The translations under genes were made by a program, and so were the position numbers. The notes under the pieces were generated by a model. It had not been told where the DNA came from, made no database searches, and was given only the letters and a program-made list of their open reading frames with translations. Positions 45,318 through 53,730 of a stretch of DNA of 64,000 nt are shown here, in pieces (position 1 is the stretch's first letter; every line of letters starts with the position of its first letter). The stretch comes from Flavobacterium magnum. Lineage in GTDB: Bacteria > Bacteroidota > Bacteroidia > Flavobacteriales > Flavobacteriaceae. Where the stretch lies: NCBI RefSeq assembly GCF_003055625.1, contig NZ_CP028811.1, forward strand, positions 2,728,001-2,792,000. Reading direction: 5' to 3'.

Positions 45318-46280
45318 ATGAGCAAAACCAGGATTTGTTTTCTACTGTTATCTTTTTTCGGGGCCAAAAGCATTTCGGCACAGTACACCGATGTCATCAA
45401 TTCCAACCGGCCCGGAAAATCGCTTTCCGCATTCTCCGTAGGGAAAAGTGTTTTTCAGGCGGAAGGCGGACTGAGCGGCTTTGTCGAAAAGCACAAACTG
45501 CTCGCCACCGATACCAACGGAATCGATGCAGACTTAAGCCTGCGGTGGGGGCTTTTTTATGAACAGCTGGAATTCATGTTCGACCTGCAGTATCAGTATG
45601 ACGCATACAATACCCCGCTGGGCAGCGAAAACAGGAGCGCCTTGAGACAGACGGTCATTGGTGCGAAATACCTTTTTTACGACCCGAACAAAAATTATGA
45701 GGAAAAACCCAACCTCAAAAGCTGGAAGGCGAGCCACAAATTCAAATGGAGGGAATTTATTCCTGCCGTGGCCGCGTATGCCGGCGTGAACCTGAATTTT
45801 GACAACCCTTTCACGTTTGAAACCGATCCAGCCGTGAGTCCGAAACTGATGGTCATCACTCAAAACCAATTCTCAGGAGGATACGTCTTTGTTACCAATA
45901 TCATTGCTGATAAAGTAACGAGTGATTTTCCGAGTTACGGACTGATCCTGACGCTGACAAAGGGCATTACGGAAAAATGGTCGGCGTTTATTGAAAACCA
46001 GAATTACAAGAGCGATTATTACTCAGATGCGCTGCTACGCGGCGGCGCGGCCTATCTTATAAAAGAAAACATCCAGCTCGACGCCTCAGTGACTTTCAAT
46101 ATGAAAGAGACACCGTCGGTATTTTCGGGCGGAATCGGGCTTTCCTGGCGCTTTGATAAGAACTACAAGCCGGTCCTCATCCGCAGCGGCAAGAACGATG
46201 ACAAGGATAAGGACAAAAAGAAAAAGAAGAAAAAGAAGCGCAAAGACGAAGTGGAAGTAGAAAAAGCACCAACCAAATGA
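45318..46280 (+). CDS. Outer-membrane beta-barrel protein with Lys-rich C-terminal tail
   Basis: This 320-residue protein has a signal peptide (MSKTRICFLLLSFFGAKSISA) and begins QYTDVINSNRPGKSLSAFSV, as in the MetA-pathway-of-phenol-degradation/transporter barrel group. Beta strands follow (LRWGLFYEQLEFMFDLQYQY, VFVTNIIADKV). The barrel ends with GGIGLSWRFDKNYKPVL, and the protein then has an unusual tail of alternating Asp and Lys and a run of eight Lys (KDKKKKKKKKRKDEVEV). The 3' end overlaps the GNAT-like gene (ATGA). Confidence 0.82.
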   Translation: MSKTRICFLLLSFFGAKSISAQYTDVINSNRPGKSLSAFSVGKSVFQAEGGLSGFVEKHKLLATDTNGIDADLSLRWGLFYEQLEFMFDLQYQYDAYNTPLGSENRSALRQTVIGAKYLFYDPNKNYEEKPNLKSWKASHKFKWREFIPAVAAYAGVNLNFDNPFTFETDPAVSPKLMVITQNQFSGGYVFVTNIIADKVTSDFPSYGLILTLTKGITEKWSAFIENQNYKSDYYSDALLRGGAAYLIKENIQLDASVTFNMKETPSVFSGGIGLSWRFDKNYKPVLIRSGKNDDKDKDKKKKKKKKRKDEVEVEKAPTK

Positions 46281-47395
46281 TCCGTATAAAGGAAGCCGAT
46301 ACACCAAAACTGATGAGGGAATTTGTGAAATTCCCTTTTTCGCTTTACAAAAACCACCCTTACTGGGTTCCGCCGCTGATTGATGACGAACTGGCGGGCT
46401 TTGACCGGAAATCCAATCCCGCGTTTGAAACGGCGGAAGCGATTTTCTACCTTGCGTTTAAAGACGATGTAGCCGTGGGACGCATTGTGGCCATTATCAA
46501 CTGGGATGAAGTCAACAAACAGGACAAACGGAAAGTGCGCTTCGGTTGGTTTGATTTTATTGACGATATCGAAGTGAGCCGCGCATTGATTGAGAAAGTG
46601 TATGAACTCGGCCGGAAACACCAGCTCACTTATGCAGAAGGCCCGATGGGATTTTCAAATCTGGATAAAGTGGGCATGATCACGGAAGGTTTTGACGAAA
46701 TCGGTTCGATGATTACCTGGTACAATTATCCATACTACGGCAAACACATGGAGCAGCTGGGCTATGTGATGGAAAAGGAGTATCTGGAAAATAAATTTCC
46801 TTTTGCCAATGTGAAGCCTGAAATGTTCAGTAAAATCCAGGAGCTGATCAAGAAGCGGTACCAGCTTACCCCGATGAATTTCACCCGCACCAAAGACATT
46901 ATGCCCTACGTCGACCAGATGTTTGACCTTTTTAACCGAAGCTACTCAGATTTGTCCTCGTTTGTGGCGATCAATGACAGCCAGATCGATTATTTTAAGA
47001 AGAAATACATCGGTTTCATCAACCCGGAATACATCAAGTTTATTTTTGACAAAGATGAGAACATGATTGCCTTCAGCATCGTCATGCCTTCTTTTTCCGA
47101 TGCGCTGCGTAAAGCCGGGGGCAGACTGTTCCCATTCGGTTTCTACCACCTTCTGAAAGCGAGGAAAAACAGCAAAAAGGTGCTATTCTACCTTATAGGC
47201 GTTTTGCCCGAATACCAGAATAAAGGCGTAACAGCCATCGTCTTTGCAGAATATTACAAGACTTTCATGGAAAAGGGAATTAAGGAATGCATACGCACCC
47301 CCGAACTCGCCGACAACCACGCTATCCACAACATCTGGAAAAATTTTGACCCGGTAACATTCCGCAAACGCGCGACGTTCAGGAAAGACATATAG
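46277..47395 (+). CDS. GNAT-fold acetyltransferase-like protein
   Basis: This 372-residue cytosolic protein starts with REFVKFPFSLYKNHPYWVPP, the signature of a large GNAT-like family (YghO group) in which the N-terminal part resembles an acyltransferase. It has DVAVGRIVAIINWDEVN, TYAEGPMGFSNLDKVG, and a C-terminal segment GVLPEYQNKGVTAIVF resembling the CoA-binding R/Q-x-x-G-x-A/G loop, although Q-N-K-G-V replaces the usual basic-rich loop. Substrate unknown. It overlaps the outer-membrane gene by 4 nt. Confidence 0.82.
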   Translation: MIRIKEADTPKLMREFVKFPFSLYKNHPYWVPPLIDDELAGFDRKSNPAFETAEAIFYLAFKDDVAVGRIVAIINWDEVNKQDKRKVRFGWFDFIDDIEVSRALIEKVYELGRKHQLTYAEGPMGFSNLDKVGMITEGFDEIGSMITWYNYPYYGKHMEQLGYVMEKEYLENKFPFANVKPEMFSKIQELIKKRYQLTPMNFTRTKDIMPYVDQMFDLFNRSYSDLSSFVAINDSQIDYFKKKYIGFINPEYIKFIFDKDENMIAFSIVMPSFSDALRKAGGRLFPFGFYHLLKARKNSKKVLFYLIGVLPEYQNKGVTAIVFAEYYKTFMEKGIKECIRTPELADNHAIHNIWKNFDPVTFRKRATFRKDI

Positions 47396-47457
47396 CGATC
47401 CGCGAACGCGACAACGATTCAACTTATCCAGCCGGATTGCAGTGCGCGGTTTGCGCG

Positions 47458-47931
47458 TTATGGCTTTTCGTCACACGCTACAGGCTGCAACACGGTGTTG
47501 CCGTCAAACCTCAAGGTGCGTTTGTCCTTGAAGGTAACATTCCCTTTTCCGTCATCAGTAATGTCGCCGTAGCCCTCGATAAACGCATCCCCCTTTTTAA
47601 GGAATGCGACTTCGCGCTGTGAGGTCTGGCCCTCGGCGGTAAAAATGTAGTTCGCAAACAGCGTGTCGCCGTGCATTTTACCGCTGATGGTTCCGTCACT
47701 CTTGTCCTTCTCGAAGAAATTATACGTCAGTTTTCCCGATGGCACTTCATTGCCTTTTACATCCACCGTCAGCATGATGGTATCCTGCTTCAGCACCGCG
47801 CGGTAACATTCGGTAGCGGCAGCCGCCACTTCAGGAACCGATGAAGGCGTGATGTCCGCTTCCGGTATTTTGTTTTCTTTTTTACAGCTGGCCAGTGTCA
47901 ATACGGCTGCAGCAAATAGTGTCTTTTTCAT
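47458..47931 (-). CDS. Lipoprotein of unknown function
   Basis: This 157-residue protein has a lipoprotein signal with lipobox LASC (MKKTLFAAAVLTLASC), a linker (KKENKIPEADITPSS) and a beta-rich domain (IMLTVDVKGNEVPSGKLTYN, ISGKMHGDTLFANYIF, GNVTFKDKRTLRFDG). A cysteine near the start of the mature domain (ATECYRAV) and one near the end (VACDE) could form a disulfide. No named family recognised. Confidence 0.78.
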   Translation of the reverse strand: MKKTLFAAAVLTLASCKKENKIPEADITPSSVPEVAAAATECYRAVLKQDTIMLTVDVKGNEVPSGKLTYNFFEKDKSDGTISGKMHGDTLFANYIFTAEGQTSQREVAFLKKGDAFIEGYGDITDDGKGNVTFKDKRTLRFDGNTVLQPVACDEKP

Positions 47932-48011
47932 AATTTATTTTTTATATCATAAATTTAAGGATAAATGACGGAAGCGGCAATCAGAAAAAGCGATAGTTTC
48001 CGACAGGCAAC

Positions 48012-48042
48012 ACAAAAAAAGCCGCCGGTAAAACCGACGGCT
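48012..48042 (-). terminator. Terminator of the alpha-oxoamine synthase gene
   Basis: AGCCGTCGGT pairs with ACCGGCGGCT (one mismatch) on the minus strand and is followed by a T run. The plus strand also ends in T residues, so it may act in both directions. Confidence 0.75.
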
Positions 48043-48069
48043 AATTTTTTCCATCAATGTATATCTTTC

Positions 48070-49329
48070 TTATGAAACGTCGACAGTGCGTTCCCCGGCC
48101 AGTTTGAGGTAAGTGCCATTTGTAAGCTTTTCCCTGACTGCTTCGAATGCATCAAGCGTCTCATTAATGTCTTCAATGGTGTGAGATGCCGTCGGTATCA
48201 TCCTGAGCAGGATAATGCCTTTCGGAATGACAGGGTACACCACTATTGAAAGGAAAATATGGTAGTTTTCACGTAAATCATTCACAAGCATCATGGCCTC
48301 AGGTATGCTGCCATTGAGATATACCGGCGTGACGCAGGTGTTCGTATCGCCTATATCAAATCCGCGCGCTTTCAATCCGTTTTGCAAAGCATTGACATTT
48401 TCCCACAATTTGTCCTTCAGTTCAGGCATCGTCCTTAACATGCGCAGCCTTTTGAGGGAACCAATTGTTTGGATCATCGGCAAAGCCTTGGCAAACATCT
48501 GCGAGCGCAGGTTGTATTTCAGGTAATCGATAATCGCTTTGTCTGCCGCAACAAACGCGCCGATATTGGCCATTGATTTGGCAAAGGTTGAAAAATACAC
48601 GTCAATTCCGTCCTGCACACCCTGCTCCTCACCTGCCCCGGCCCCGGTTTTCCCGAGCGTACCGAAACCGTGCGCATCGTCGACCAATAAGCGGAAATTG
48701 TATTTTTTCTTGAATTCAACAATCTCCCTGAGTTTTCCCTGCTGCCCGCGCATGCCGAAAACACCTTCGGTGATGAATAATATGCCGCCGCCGGTTTCCT
48801 CGGCCATTTTGGTGGCACGCTGCAGGTTTTTCTCCATACTCTCCACATCGTTGTGGCGGTAGGTGAAGCGCTTGCCCATGTGCAGCCTTACGCCGTCGAT
48901 GATACAAGCATGCGAATCGACATCGTAGACGATAATATCATTTTTCGTGACCAGCGCATCAATGATTGACACCATGCCCTGATAGCCAAAGTTGAGCAGG
49001 TAAGCCGACTCCTTCATGACAAATTCCGCGAGTTCACGCTCAAGTTCCTCATGGGCAGTCGTCTGTCCGCTCATCATGCGCGCACCCATCGGGTAGGCGG
49101 CACCATATTGCGTCGCTGCTTCAATATCGGCCTGGCGTACTTCGGGATGGTTAGCCAATCCGAGATAATCGTTGATACTCCAGTTCAGTATTTCCTTTCC
49201 GTGAAATTGCATGCGCGGCCCCAATTCGCCTTCGAGTTTTGGGAACACGTAGTAACCTTCTGCCTGAGATGCCCATTTTCCTAACGGGCCTTTATTTTCC
49301 TGTATCCTTTCGAATAAATCTTTTACCAT
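48070..49329 (-). CDS. Alpha-oxoamine synthase (serine palmitoyltransferase / cysteate acyltransferase type)
   Basis: This 419-residue PLP enzyme of the Kbl/BioF/SPT family has NDYLGLANHPEV, GARMMSGQTTAHEELER, the cofactor Asp-Ala-His in LLVDDAHGFGTLG, and the PLP lysine in FSTFAKSMANIGAFVA. The C-terminal RMIPTASHTIEDINETLDAF is typical. The TFAKSM motif and the YPVIPKGIILLRMIPTASH segment place it with Bacteroidota serine palmitoyltransferase-like proteins. In Flavobacterium such a protein makes sulfonolipids from cysteate and acyl-ACP or acyl-CoA; glycine C-acetyltransferase is the less likely alternative. It has its own -7 box and terminator. Confidence 0.87.
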   Translation of the reverse strand: MVKDLFERIQENKGPLGKWASQAEGYYVFPKLEGELGPRMQFHGKEILNWSINDYLGLANHPEVRQADIEAATQYGAAYPMGARMMSGQTTAHEELERELAEFVMKESAYLLNFGYQGMVSIIDALVTKNDIIVYDVDSHACIIDGVRLHMGKRFTYRHNDVESMEKNLQRATKMAEETGGGILFITEGVFGMRGQQGKLREIVEFKKKYNFRLLVDDAHGFGTLGKTGAGAGEEQGVQDGIDVYFSTFAKSMANIGAFVAADKAIIDYLKYNLRSQMFAKALPMIQTIGSLKRLRMLRTMPELKDKLWENVNALQNGLKARGFDIGDTNTCVTPVYLNGSIPEAMMLVNDLRENYHIFLSIVVYPVIPKGIILLRMIPTASHTIEDINETLDAFEAVREKLTNGTYLKLAGERTVDVS

Positions 49330-49371
49330 GTTGCTTCTGTTTCGGGCTTATTTCCCGCTTGGTTTCGCGTG

Positions 49372-49379
49372 CAAAAATA
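49372..49379 (-). promoter_or_regulatory. -7 box for the alpha-oxoamine synthase gene
   Basis: The minus strand reads TATTTTTG exactly, 42 nt before the ATG at 49329. Confidence 0.55.
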
Positions 49380-49653
49380 AAGATTATCGTGCAAACGGCG
49401 GGGGATTTTTTGCTTTTTTTTAGGACTTGATATACACTTTGATTGTTGCGGATAGAGAAGGTAATGGAACCTGGTTAATGTCTGCGAATAGCGCATCGGC
49501 CAATGCAGTCATGCCTGTGACGCTGCGCAGGCCCTTCGGGGTTCATACAAGCTTTGGTTTATTTCTAACAAATTTAAGCGGGCTAAAAAAAGTCACTTTG
49601 GCACCACTTTGCAACTTTGATACTTTAAACCTACCTTTACCAAAAAACACTTC
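49380..49653. other. Intergenic region with an ORF-like remnant on the minus strand
   Basis: About 275 nt precede the NYN gene. On the minus strand, 49545 to 49420 contains a protein-like frame (GLRSVTGMTALADALFADIN, then QVPLPSLSATIKVYIKS and TAA) that lacks a clear promoter, has a stop upstream and is only about 40 residues long. It could be a gene remnant or chance. The plus strand near 49625 has TACCTTTA, one mismatch from a -7 box, which may serve the NYN gene. Confidence 0.3.
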
Positions 49654-50544
49654 ATGTCACTCAACAACAACCATAAAGAATTACGCCTGGCCGTACTCAT
49701 TGATGCCGACAACGTGCCTTACAGCAACATCAAAGGGATGATGGAGGAAATTGCCAAATACGGCACCCCCACTACCAAACGCATTTATGCGGACTGGACC
49801 CGTCCCAATGCCGCGGGCTGGAAGACCGTGCTGCTCGATCATGCCATAACGCCAGTCCAGCAATACAGCTATACCCAGGGGAAAAACTCATCGGATTCGG
49901 CGCTGATTATTGATGCGATGGACTTGCTATATACTGACAAGGTCGACGGATTCTGCATCGTATCGAGCGATTCTGATTTTACACGCCTCGCCATCCGGTT
50001 GCGTGAATCGGGAATGACAGTCATTGGGATCGGTGAGAAAAAAACGCCTCCTTCACTGATTTCGGCCTGCGACAAATTCATTTATATTGAAGTGCTTGAG
50101 GGCGCCGTCCAGAAAAAAGCGTCTAAACGGATCGCTGCAACGGCGGTCAAAAAAACGGTCAACAAGCCTGCTGAAAAGGCCGTTGAGCGTCCTGTTGTAA
50201 AACCGGTTCCAGGGAAACAGGTTGTGAAAGCGCCTGAAAAAACCGAGGAAATCCCTGCGCCCGCGCCGATACCCGCAACCAATGCTGACGGCACTATAGA
50301 GGAAGAAACCATCCAGCTGATTGAATCCTCAATCGATGACATTTGCGATGATGATGGCTGGGCATTCCTCGGCGATGTGGGCAACCTGATTGTACGTAAA
50401 AAGCCTGAATTTGACCCGCGGAATTATGGGTTCAACAAACTGACGCCCATGTTAAAATCGATGTCAGATATCCTTGAGATTGATGAAAGGGATTCCGACA
50501 AACGAGGCATCAAACACGTTTATGTTCGGCTGCGGCTCGGATGA
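49654..50544 (+). CDS. NYN-domain RNase-like protein with OST-HTH/LOTUS domain
   Basis: This 296-residue protein has an N-terminal NYN/PIN-like nuclease domain with the acidic motifs LAVLIDADNVPYSNIK and FCIVSSDSDFTRLAIRLRES. A Lys/Pro/Ala-rich linker (about residues 150-215) follows, then a C-terminal OST-HTH/LOTUS winged-helix domain (EETIQLIESSIDDICDDDGW, YGFNKLTPMLKSM). LabA-like NYN proteins are thought to be RNases or RNA-binding regulators. The architecture is typical of bacterial NYN-LOTUS proteins. It ends 5 nt from the convergent mnmD stop. Confidence 0.92.
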   Translation: MSLNNNHKELRLAVLIDADNVPYSNIKGMMEEIAKYGTPTTKRIYADWTRPNAAGWKTVLLDHAITPVQQYSYTQGKNSSDSALIIDAMDLLYTDKVDGFCIVSSDSDFTRLAIRLRESGMTVIGIGEKKTPPSLISACDKFIYIEVLEGAVQKKASKRIAATAVKKTVNKPAEKAVERPVVKPVPGKQVVKAPEKTEEIPAPAPIPATNADGTIEEETIQLIESSIDDICDDDGWAFLGDVGNLIVRKKPEFDPRNYGFNKLTPMLKSMSDILEIDERDSDKRGIKHVYVRLRLG

Positions 50545-50549
50545 ACTCC

Positions 50550-51212
50550 TTAAATTGCAGTAGCACGGAACATCTCCCGTTTCCCTGGTGGTCCGGCGAG
50601 TTTTTCGATACTAAAACCTGCGTCCTGCATATTTTTTTTGATGATACCCCTTGCGGCATAAGTGACCAGCGTTCCTTCTGGCTTCAGCGCCCGATGCATT
50701 TTGGCGAAGATCTCGAGTGACCACAGTTCAGGCTGCACCCTGAATCCGAAGGCATCGAAATAAATCAGATCGTAAGCCTGCACGTCATCAACCTCATGGA
50801 AAAACTGCTGTTTTTTGGTCAGTGAAAACCAATCCGAAAGGCTGATTTTTACTCCCCAGGGACCAGCGTGCATCGAGTCAAAAACCTTTAAATAACGGTC
50901 TGCCTGAAGCGCAGTAACATAATTCATCGACGACACCTCGGCTGCGGAAACCGGATAAGCCTCCACCCCGGTGTATCCGATTTGCTGGCTGTGCTTTTCA
51001 GACTCGAGGAAAGTGATGAAAGCGTTGAGTCCCGTGCCAAAACCAATCTCTAAAATAGAAACGGACTTCCCGTTGAACAAGGAAAGTCCGTTTTTTATGA
51101 ATACATGGTAAGCCTCCTGGATCGCACCATGTTTAGAATGGTACGATTCCTCCCATTCCGGAAGGTGAATCGTGGTCGAGCCGTCCGAAGTCGTGATAAT
51201 TTCGCGTTTCAC
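50550..51212 (-). CDS. mnmD: tRNA 5-methylaminomethyl-2-thiouridine methyltransferase (MnmD domain only)
   Basis: This 220-residue SAM-dependent methyltransferase corresponds to the C-terminal-free MnmC(m)/MnmD domain: EEEYHSKHGAIQEA-like motif (here ESYHSKHGAIQEAYHVFI), SAM site EIGFGTGLNAF, VEAYPVSAAEV, and IYFDAFGFRVQPELWS. It completes mnm5s2U34 in tRNA. The FAD-dependent MnmC(o) half is absent. The start is GTG at 51212, giving MKREIITTSDGS; it overlaps the cytochrome stop as TAGTG, and the longer frame inside that gene is not credible. Confidence 0.9.
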   Translation of the reverse strand: MKREIITTSDGSTTIHLPEWEESYHSKHGAIQEAYHVFIKNGLSLFNGKSVSILEIGFGTGLNAFITFLESEKHSQQIGYTGVEAYPVSAAEVSSMNYVTALQADRYLKVFDSMHAGPWGVKISLSDWFSLTKKQQFFHEVDDVQAYDLIYFDAFGFRVQPELWSLEIFAKMHRALKPEGTLVTYAARGIIKKNMQDAGFSIEKLAGPPGKREMFRATAI

Positions 51213-51676
51213 TATTCGATATAGAGCTTTTTGATCCTGGGGATGGGTCCGCCGCACTTGACTTTGTGGCATTGTATGCAGGCGTCAATCCCTTTGTTGA
51301 AATGCATTTTGGCATTTTCCGGATCTTTGTAAATCTGCTCCTGCGCTGCTATGAAGTTCGCGGCCTGTTTTTTAAAGAAATCGTCATTTTCCTTATCGTC
51401 TGACATTACCGCCTTGTGGATCTTAAGGAAGTGGCTCGGAAATGCGCCAATCTTCTCTCCGTTTTGTATGCGGGATTTCAGGTTTTGATTGTCAAGATAC
51501 ATCTGTTCCATCAGCAGCGACATTTCGGACATGGTGTACATCTCGAATTTCTTCTTGCCTTTGGAATCCTTTTCCGTCGATGTACAGGATTCTTTCTTTA
51601 CAGCAGCCTTTTCCTGCTTTTTGTCGCACGAAAACATCAATACTGAAACGCAGACGAGCAGCAATACCTTCTTCAT
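51212..51676 (-). CDS. c-type cytochrome-like lipoprotein
   Basis: This 154-residue protein has a lipoprotein signal (MKKVLLLVCVSVLMFSC), a charged linker with one Cys, then a helical region (EMSLLMEQMYLDNQNLKSRI, FFKKQAANFIAAQEQI). Near the C-terminus there is one haem-binding motif CIQCH followed by another Cys (KVKCGGPIPR). A helical protein with C-terminal CxxCH resembles class II cytochromes (cytochrome c'). It lies between DUF4920 and mnmD with TAATG/TAGTG overlaps. Confidence 0.83.
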   Translation of the reverse strand: MKKVLLLVCVSVLMFSCDKKQEKAAVKKESCTSTEKDSKGKKKFEMYTMSEMSLLMEQMYLDNQNLKSRIQNGEKIGAFPSHFLKIHKAVMSDDKENDDFFKKQAANFIAAQEQIYKDPENAKMHFNKGIDACIQCHKVKCGGPIPRIKKLYIE

Positions 51677-52302
51677 TATTGCTCAATTAACACGCCGTCA
51701 GCCGTGAACGCATAAGTAACTTTCGGTTGGGTGATCTTTTCAATCTCTTCCTGCGACTTCCCTCCGTCTTTGGCATAATGCCTGAGCTCATCGACAGAGA
51801 CGACATCAAGAAAGGCCTTTCCGCTGACAATGGCTTCAGAATTATCGGCATTGAGCGGCACGAAAAATCCGTAATCCTTGAACCTTACGAATGATTCTTT
51901 GGAGTTAGGCAATTCCATTGACATCCAGCAGCCTTTCTTCTTACACACATCGGTAATCTTTGAACGGAACTTTACATTGATCGTATCCCCTTTTTTCAAA
52001 GACGCATATTTTTTCATCATCTGCTCCTGGGTCAGCGCCTTGTCAGCAGAAATCTTGCTGCCGAATGTGGCATACTGTACTTTAATCTCTTTCCCTTCCT
52101 GAGGTTTCACCACGATTTTCTCGTCGGCGGGAGCGGTTTCTGTAACAGTTTCCTCTACCGGCAGGACCGCGGTGGCGATGGTATCTTTTTTGATGGTATC
52201 GGCAGGGGTTTCCATAGGGGCATCGGTCGCCGGCGTTTTCTTATCGTCTTTGCATGCTGAGAGCAATACTATTGCGCTTGCTAAAAGGGCTATTTTTTTC
52301 AT
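51676..52302 (-). CDS. DUF4920-family lipoprotein
   Basis: This 208-residue protein has a lipoprotein signal (MKKIALLASAIVLLSAC), a Pro/Thr/Glu-rich spacer of about 60 residues, and a DUF4920 domain: YATFGSKISADKALTQEQMM, FRSKITDVCKKKGCWMSMEL, FVRFKDYGFFVPLNAD. The conserved CKKKGCWM motif could bind a metal, which fits the neighbouring haem protein. It is the first gene of a three-gene overlapping operon ending with mnmD. Function of DUF4920 is not established. Confidence 0.87.
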   Translation of the reverse strand: MKKIALLASAIVLLSACKDDKKTPATDAPMETPADTIKKDTIATAVLPVEETVTETAPADEKIVVKPQEGKEIKVQYATFGSKISADKALTQEQMMKKYASLKKGDTINVKFRSKITDVCKKKGCWMSMELPNSKESFVRFKDYGFFVPLNADNSEAIVSGKAFLDVVSVDELRHYAKDGGKSQEEIEKITQPKVTYAFTADGVLIEQ

Positions 52303-52326
52303 ATATCAAGGTGGTTTTCTGTCCGG

Positions 52327-52334
52327 CAAAAATA
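52327..52334 (-). promoter_or_regulatory. -7 box for the DUF4920 operon
   Basis: The minus strand reads TATTTTTG exactly, 24 nt before the ATG at 52302. Confidence 0.6.
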
Positions 52335-52366
52335 ATGAGATTATTTCGGGAAATTTAAAATTATTG

Positions 52367-52408
52367 CCTAATTTATTCAAATTGAATACAAATGTCCAAT
52401 AAATTAGG
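52367..52408. repeat. 11-bp perfect inverted repeat upstream of the DUF4920 operon
   Basis: CCTAATTTATT (52367-52377) and AATAAATTAGG (52398-52408) are exact reverse complements separated by 20 nt. The spacer is AT-rich. The site lies about 40-75 nt upstream of the DUF4920 -7 box, and on the other side about 175 nt from ilvE. It could be an operator for a dimer that binds two half-sites, or simply a hairpin. Confidence 0.55.
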
Positions 52409-52583
52409 ATTGGAAACGTCATAAATCCAAAATTGAAAATTATTTATTGCCCCAACTGAAAACATGTTAATTTTTTCTAATTTAGCCGAACATAAAACAC
52501 TAACGCTCAGGCTATTCTAATTTAAAATCAAAAGACTGGTTTACAGCGTCTTACGACTGAATTTAATCTTAAATAACACATTG

Positions 52584-53651
52584 ATGCATCCAGATAAACC
52601 TCACGAAATCGATATAGTAAAGACGCCTTCCTCAAAAATAAACAGTGTCGACTTTGACACGCTGAGTTTCGGCAGCACCTTTACTGACCATATGCTCGTT
52701 TGCGATTTCAGGGAAGGCAAGTGGGGCAAGCCGGTGATCAAGGCCTATGAGCCCTTTTTACTGGATCCTTCGGCAAAAGTTTTCCATTACGGACAGGCGA
52801 TTTTTGAGGGCATGAAAGCCTACAAGGATGAACATGATGATGTCTGGCTGTTCCGCCCGGATCAGAACCTGGACCGTTTCAACAAGTCGGCCGTCAGGAT
52901 GGCCATGCCCGAAGTGGAGGACTGGATTTTCCTCGAAGGCCTCAGACAACTTGTCGATTTGGAGCGGGACTGGGTCAAGAAAGGACTCGGTAACACGCTT
53001 TATATCAGGCCGTTCATGATAGCCGTCGGAAGTGGTGTCATCGCTGCCCCGTCTACGCAATACCGTTTTATGATTATCCTTTCGCCGGCCAAGTCTTATT
53101 ATTCGGGCGAAGTTAAGGTCATCATCGCCGAACATTTCAGTCGTGCTGCTAATGGCGGTATTGGTGCTGCCAAAGCGGCCGGAAATTATTCCGCACAGTT
53201 TTACCCTACAAAACTGGCCAACGAAAAAGGCTTCCAGCAAATCATCTGGACCGATGACGCGACACACACCAAATTGGAGGAAGCCGGAACCATGAATGTA
53301 TTTTTCCGCATCAACGACACCTTGTATACAGCGCCGGTGAGCGAACGTATCCTCGATGGCGTGACCCGAAAAAGCCTGATTGCATTGGCACAGCGTGAAG
53401 GGATTAACGTGGAAGAGCGGTCTGTGTACGTCGATGAAATCATTAAAGCGGCAAAGGACGGTTCACTGAAAGAAGTTTTCGGCGCCGGTACCGCAGCGGT
53501 AGTAAATCCCATCGTTGGATTTTCTTACCAGGATACCTATTATGAGTTACCGAAACTGGACAATTCCATCGCGCTGCAATTGAAGGACAAATTGACAAAA
53601 ATACAATACAACCTTGCTGAGGATACCTTCGGATGGACCGTCAAGGTCTAA
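52584..53651 (+). CDS. ilvE: Branched-chain amino acid aminotransferase
   Basis: This 355-residue fold-type IV PLP enzyme transfers the amino group of Leu, Ile or Val to 2-oxoglutarate. It has FGSTFTDHMLVCDFREGKWG, the PLP lysine in GGIGAAKAAGNYSAQFYPT, EAGTMNVFF, and VFGAGTAAVVNPI; it belongs to the eukaryotic-like/BCAT type II group. The start is ATG at 52584, since the longer frame begins with TTG at 52581. The 281 nt upstream are AT-rich with partial -7 boxes but no exact match. Confidence 0.95.
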   Translation: MHPDKPHEIDIVKTPSSKINSVDFDTLSFGSTFTDHMLVCDFREGKWGKPVIKAYEPFLLDPSAKVFHYGQAIFEGMKAYKDEHDDVWLFRPDQNLDRFNKSAVRMAMPEVEDWIFLEGLRQLVDLERDWVKKGLGNTLYIRPFMIAVGSGVIAAPSTQYRFMIILSPAKSYYSGEVKVIIAEHFSRAANGGIGAAKAAGNYSAQFYPTKLANEKGFQQIIWTDDATHTKLEEAGTMNVFFRINDTLYTAPVSERILDGVTRKSLIALAQREGINVEERSVYVDEIIKAAKDGSLKEVFGAGTAAVVNPIVGFSYQDTYYELPKLDNSIALQLKDKLTKIQYNLAEDTFGWTVKV

Positions 53652-53683
53652 CAGCATCTGTAATATGTAACACGATAATAGAA

Positions 53684-53711
53684 GCGCCGGAAATTAGTTC
53701 CGGCTTTTTTT
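53684..53711 (+). terminator. Terminator after ilvE
   Basis: GCCGGAA (53686-53692) pairs with TTCCGGC (53698-53704) across 5 nt and is followed by eight T. Confidence 0.9.
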
Positions 53712-53730
53712 TACAGCCAATCTATGCGAT

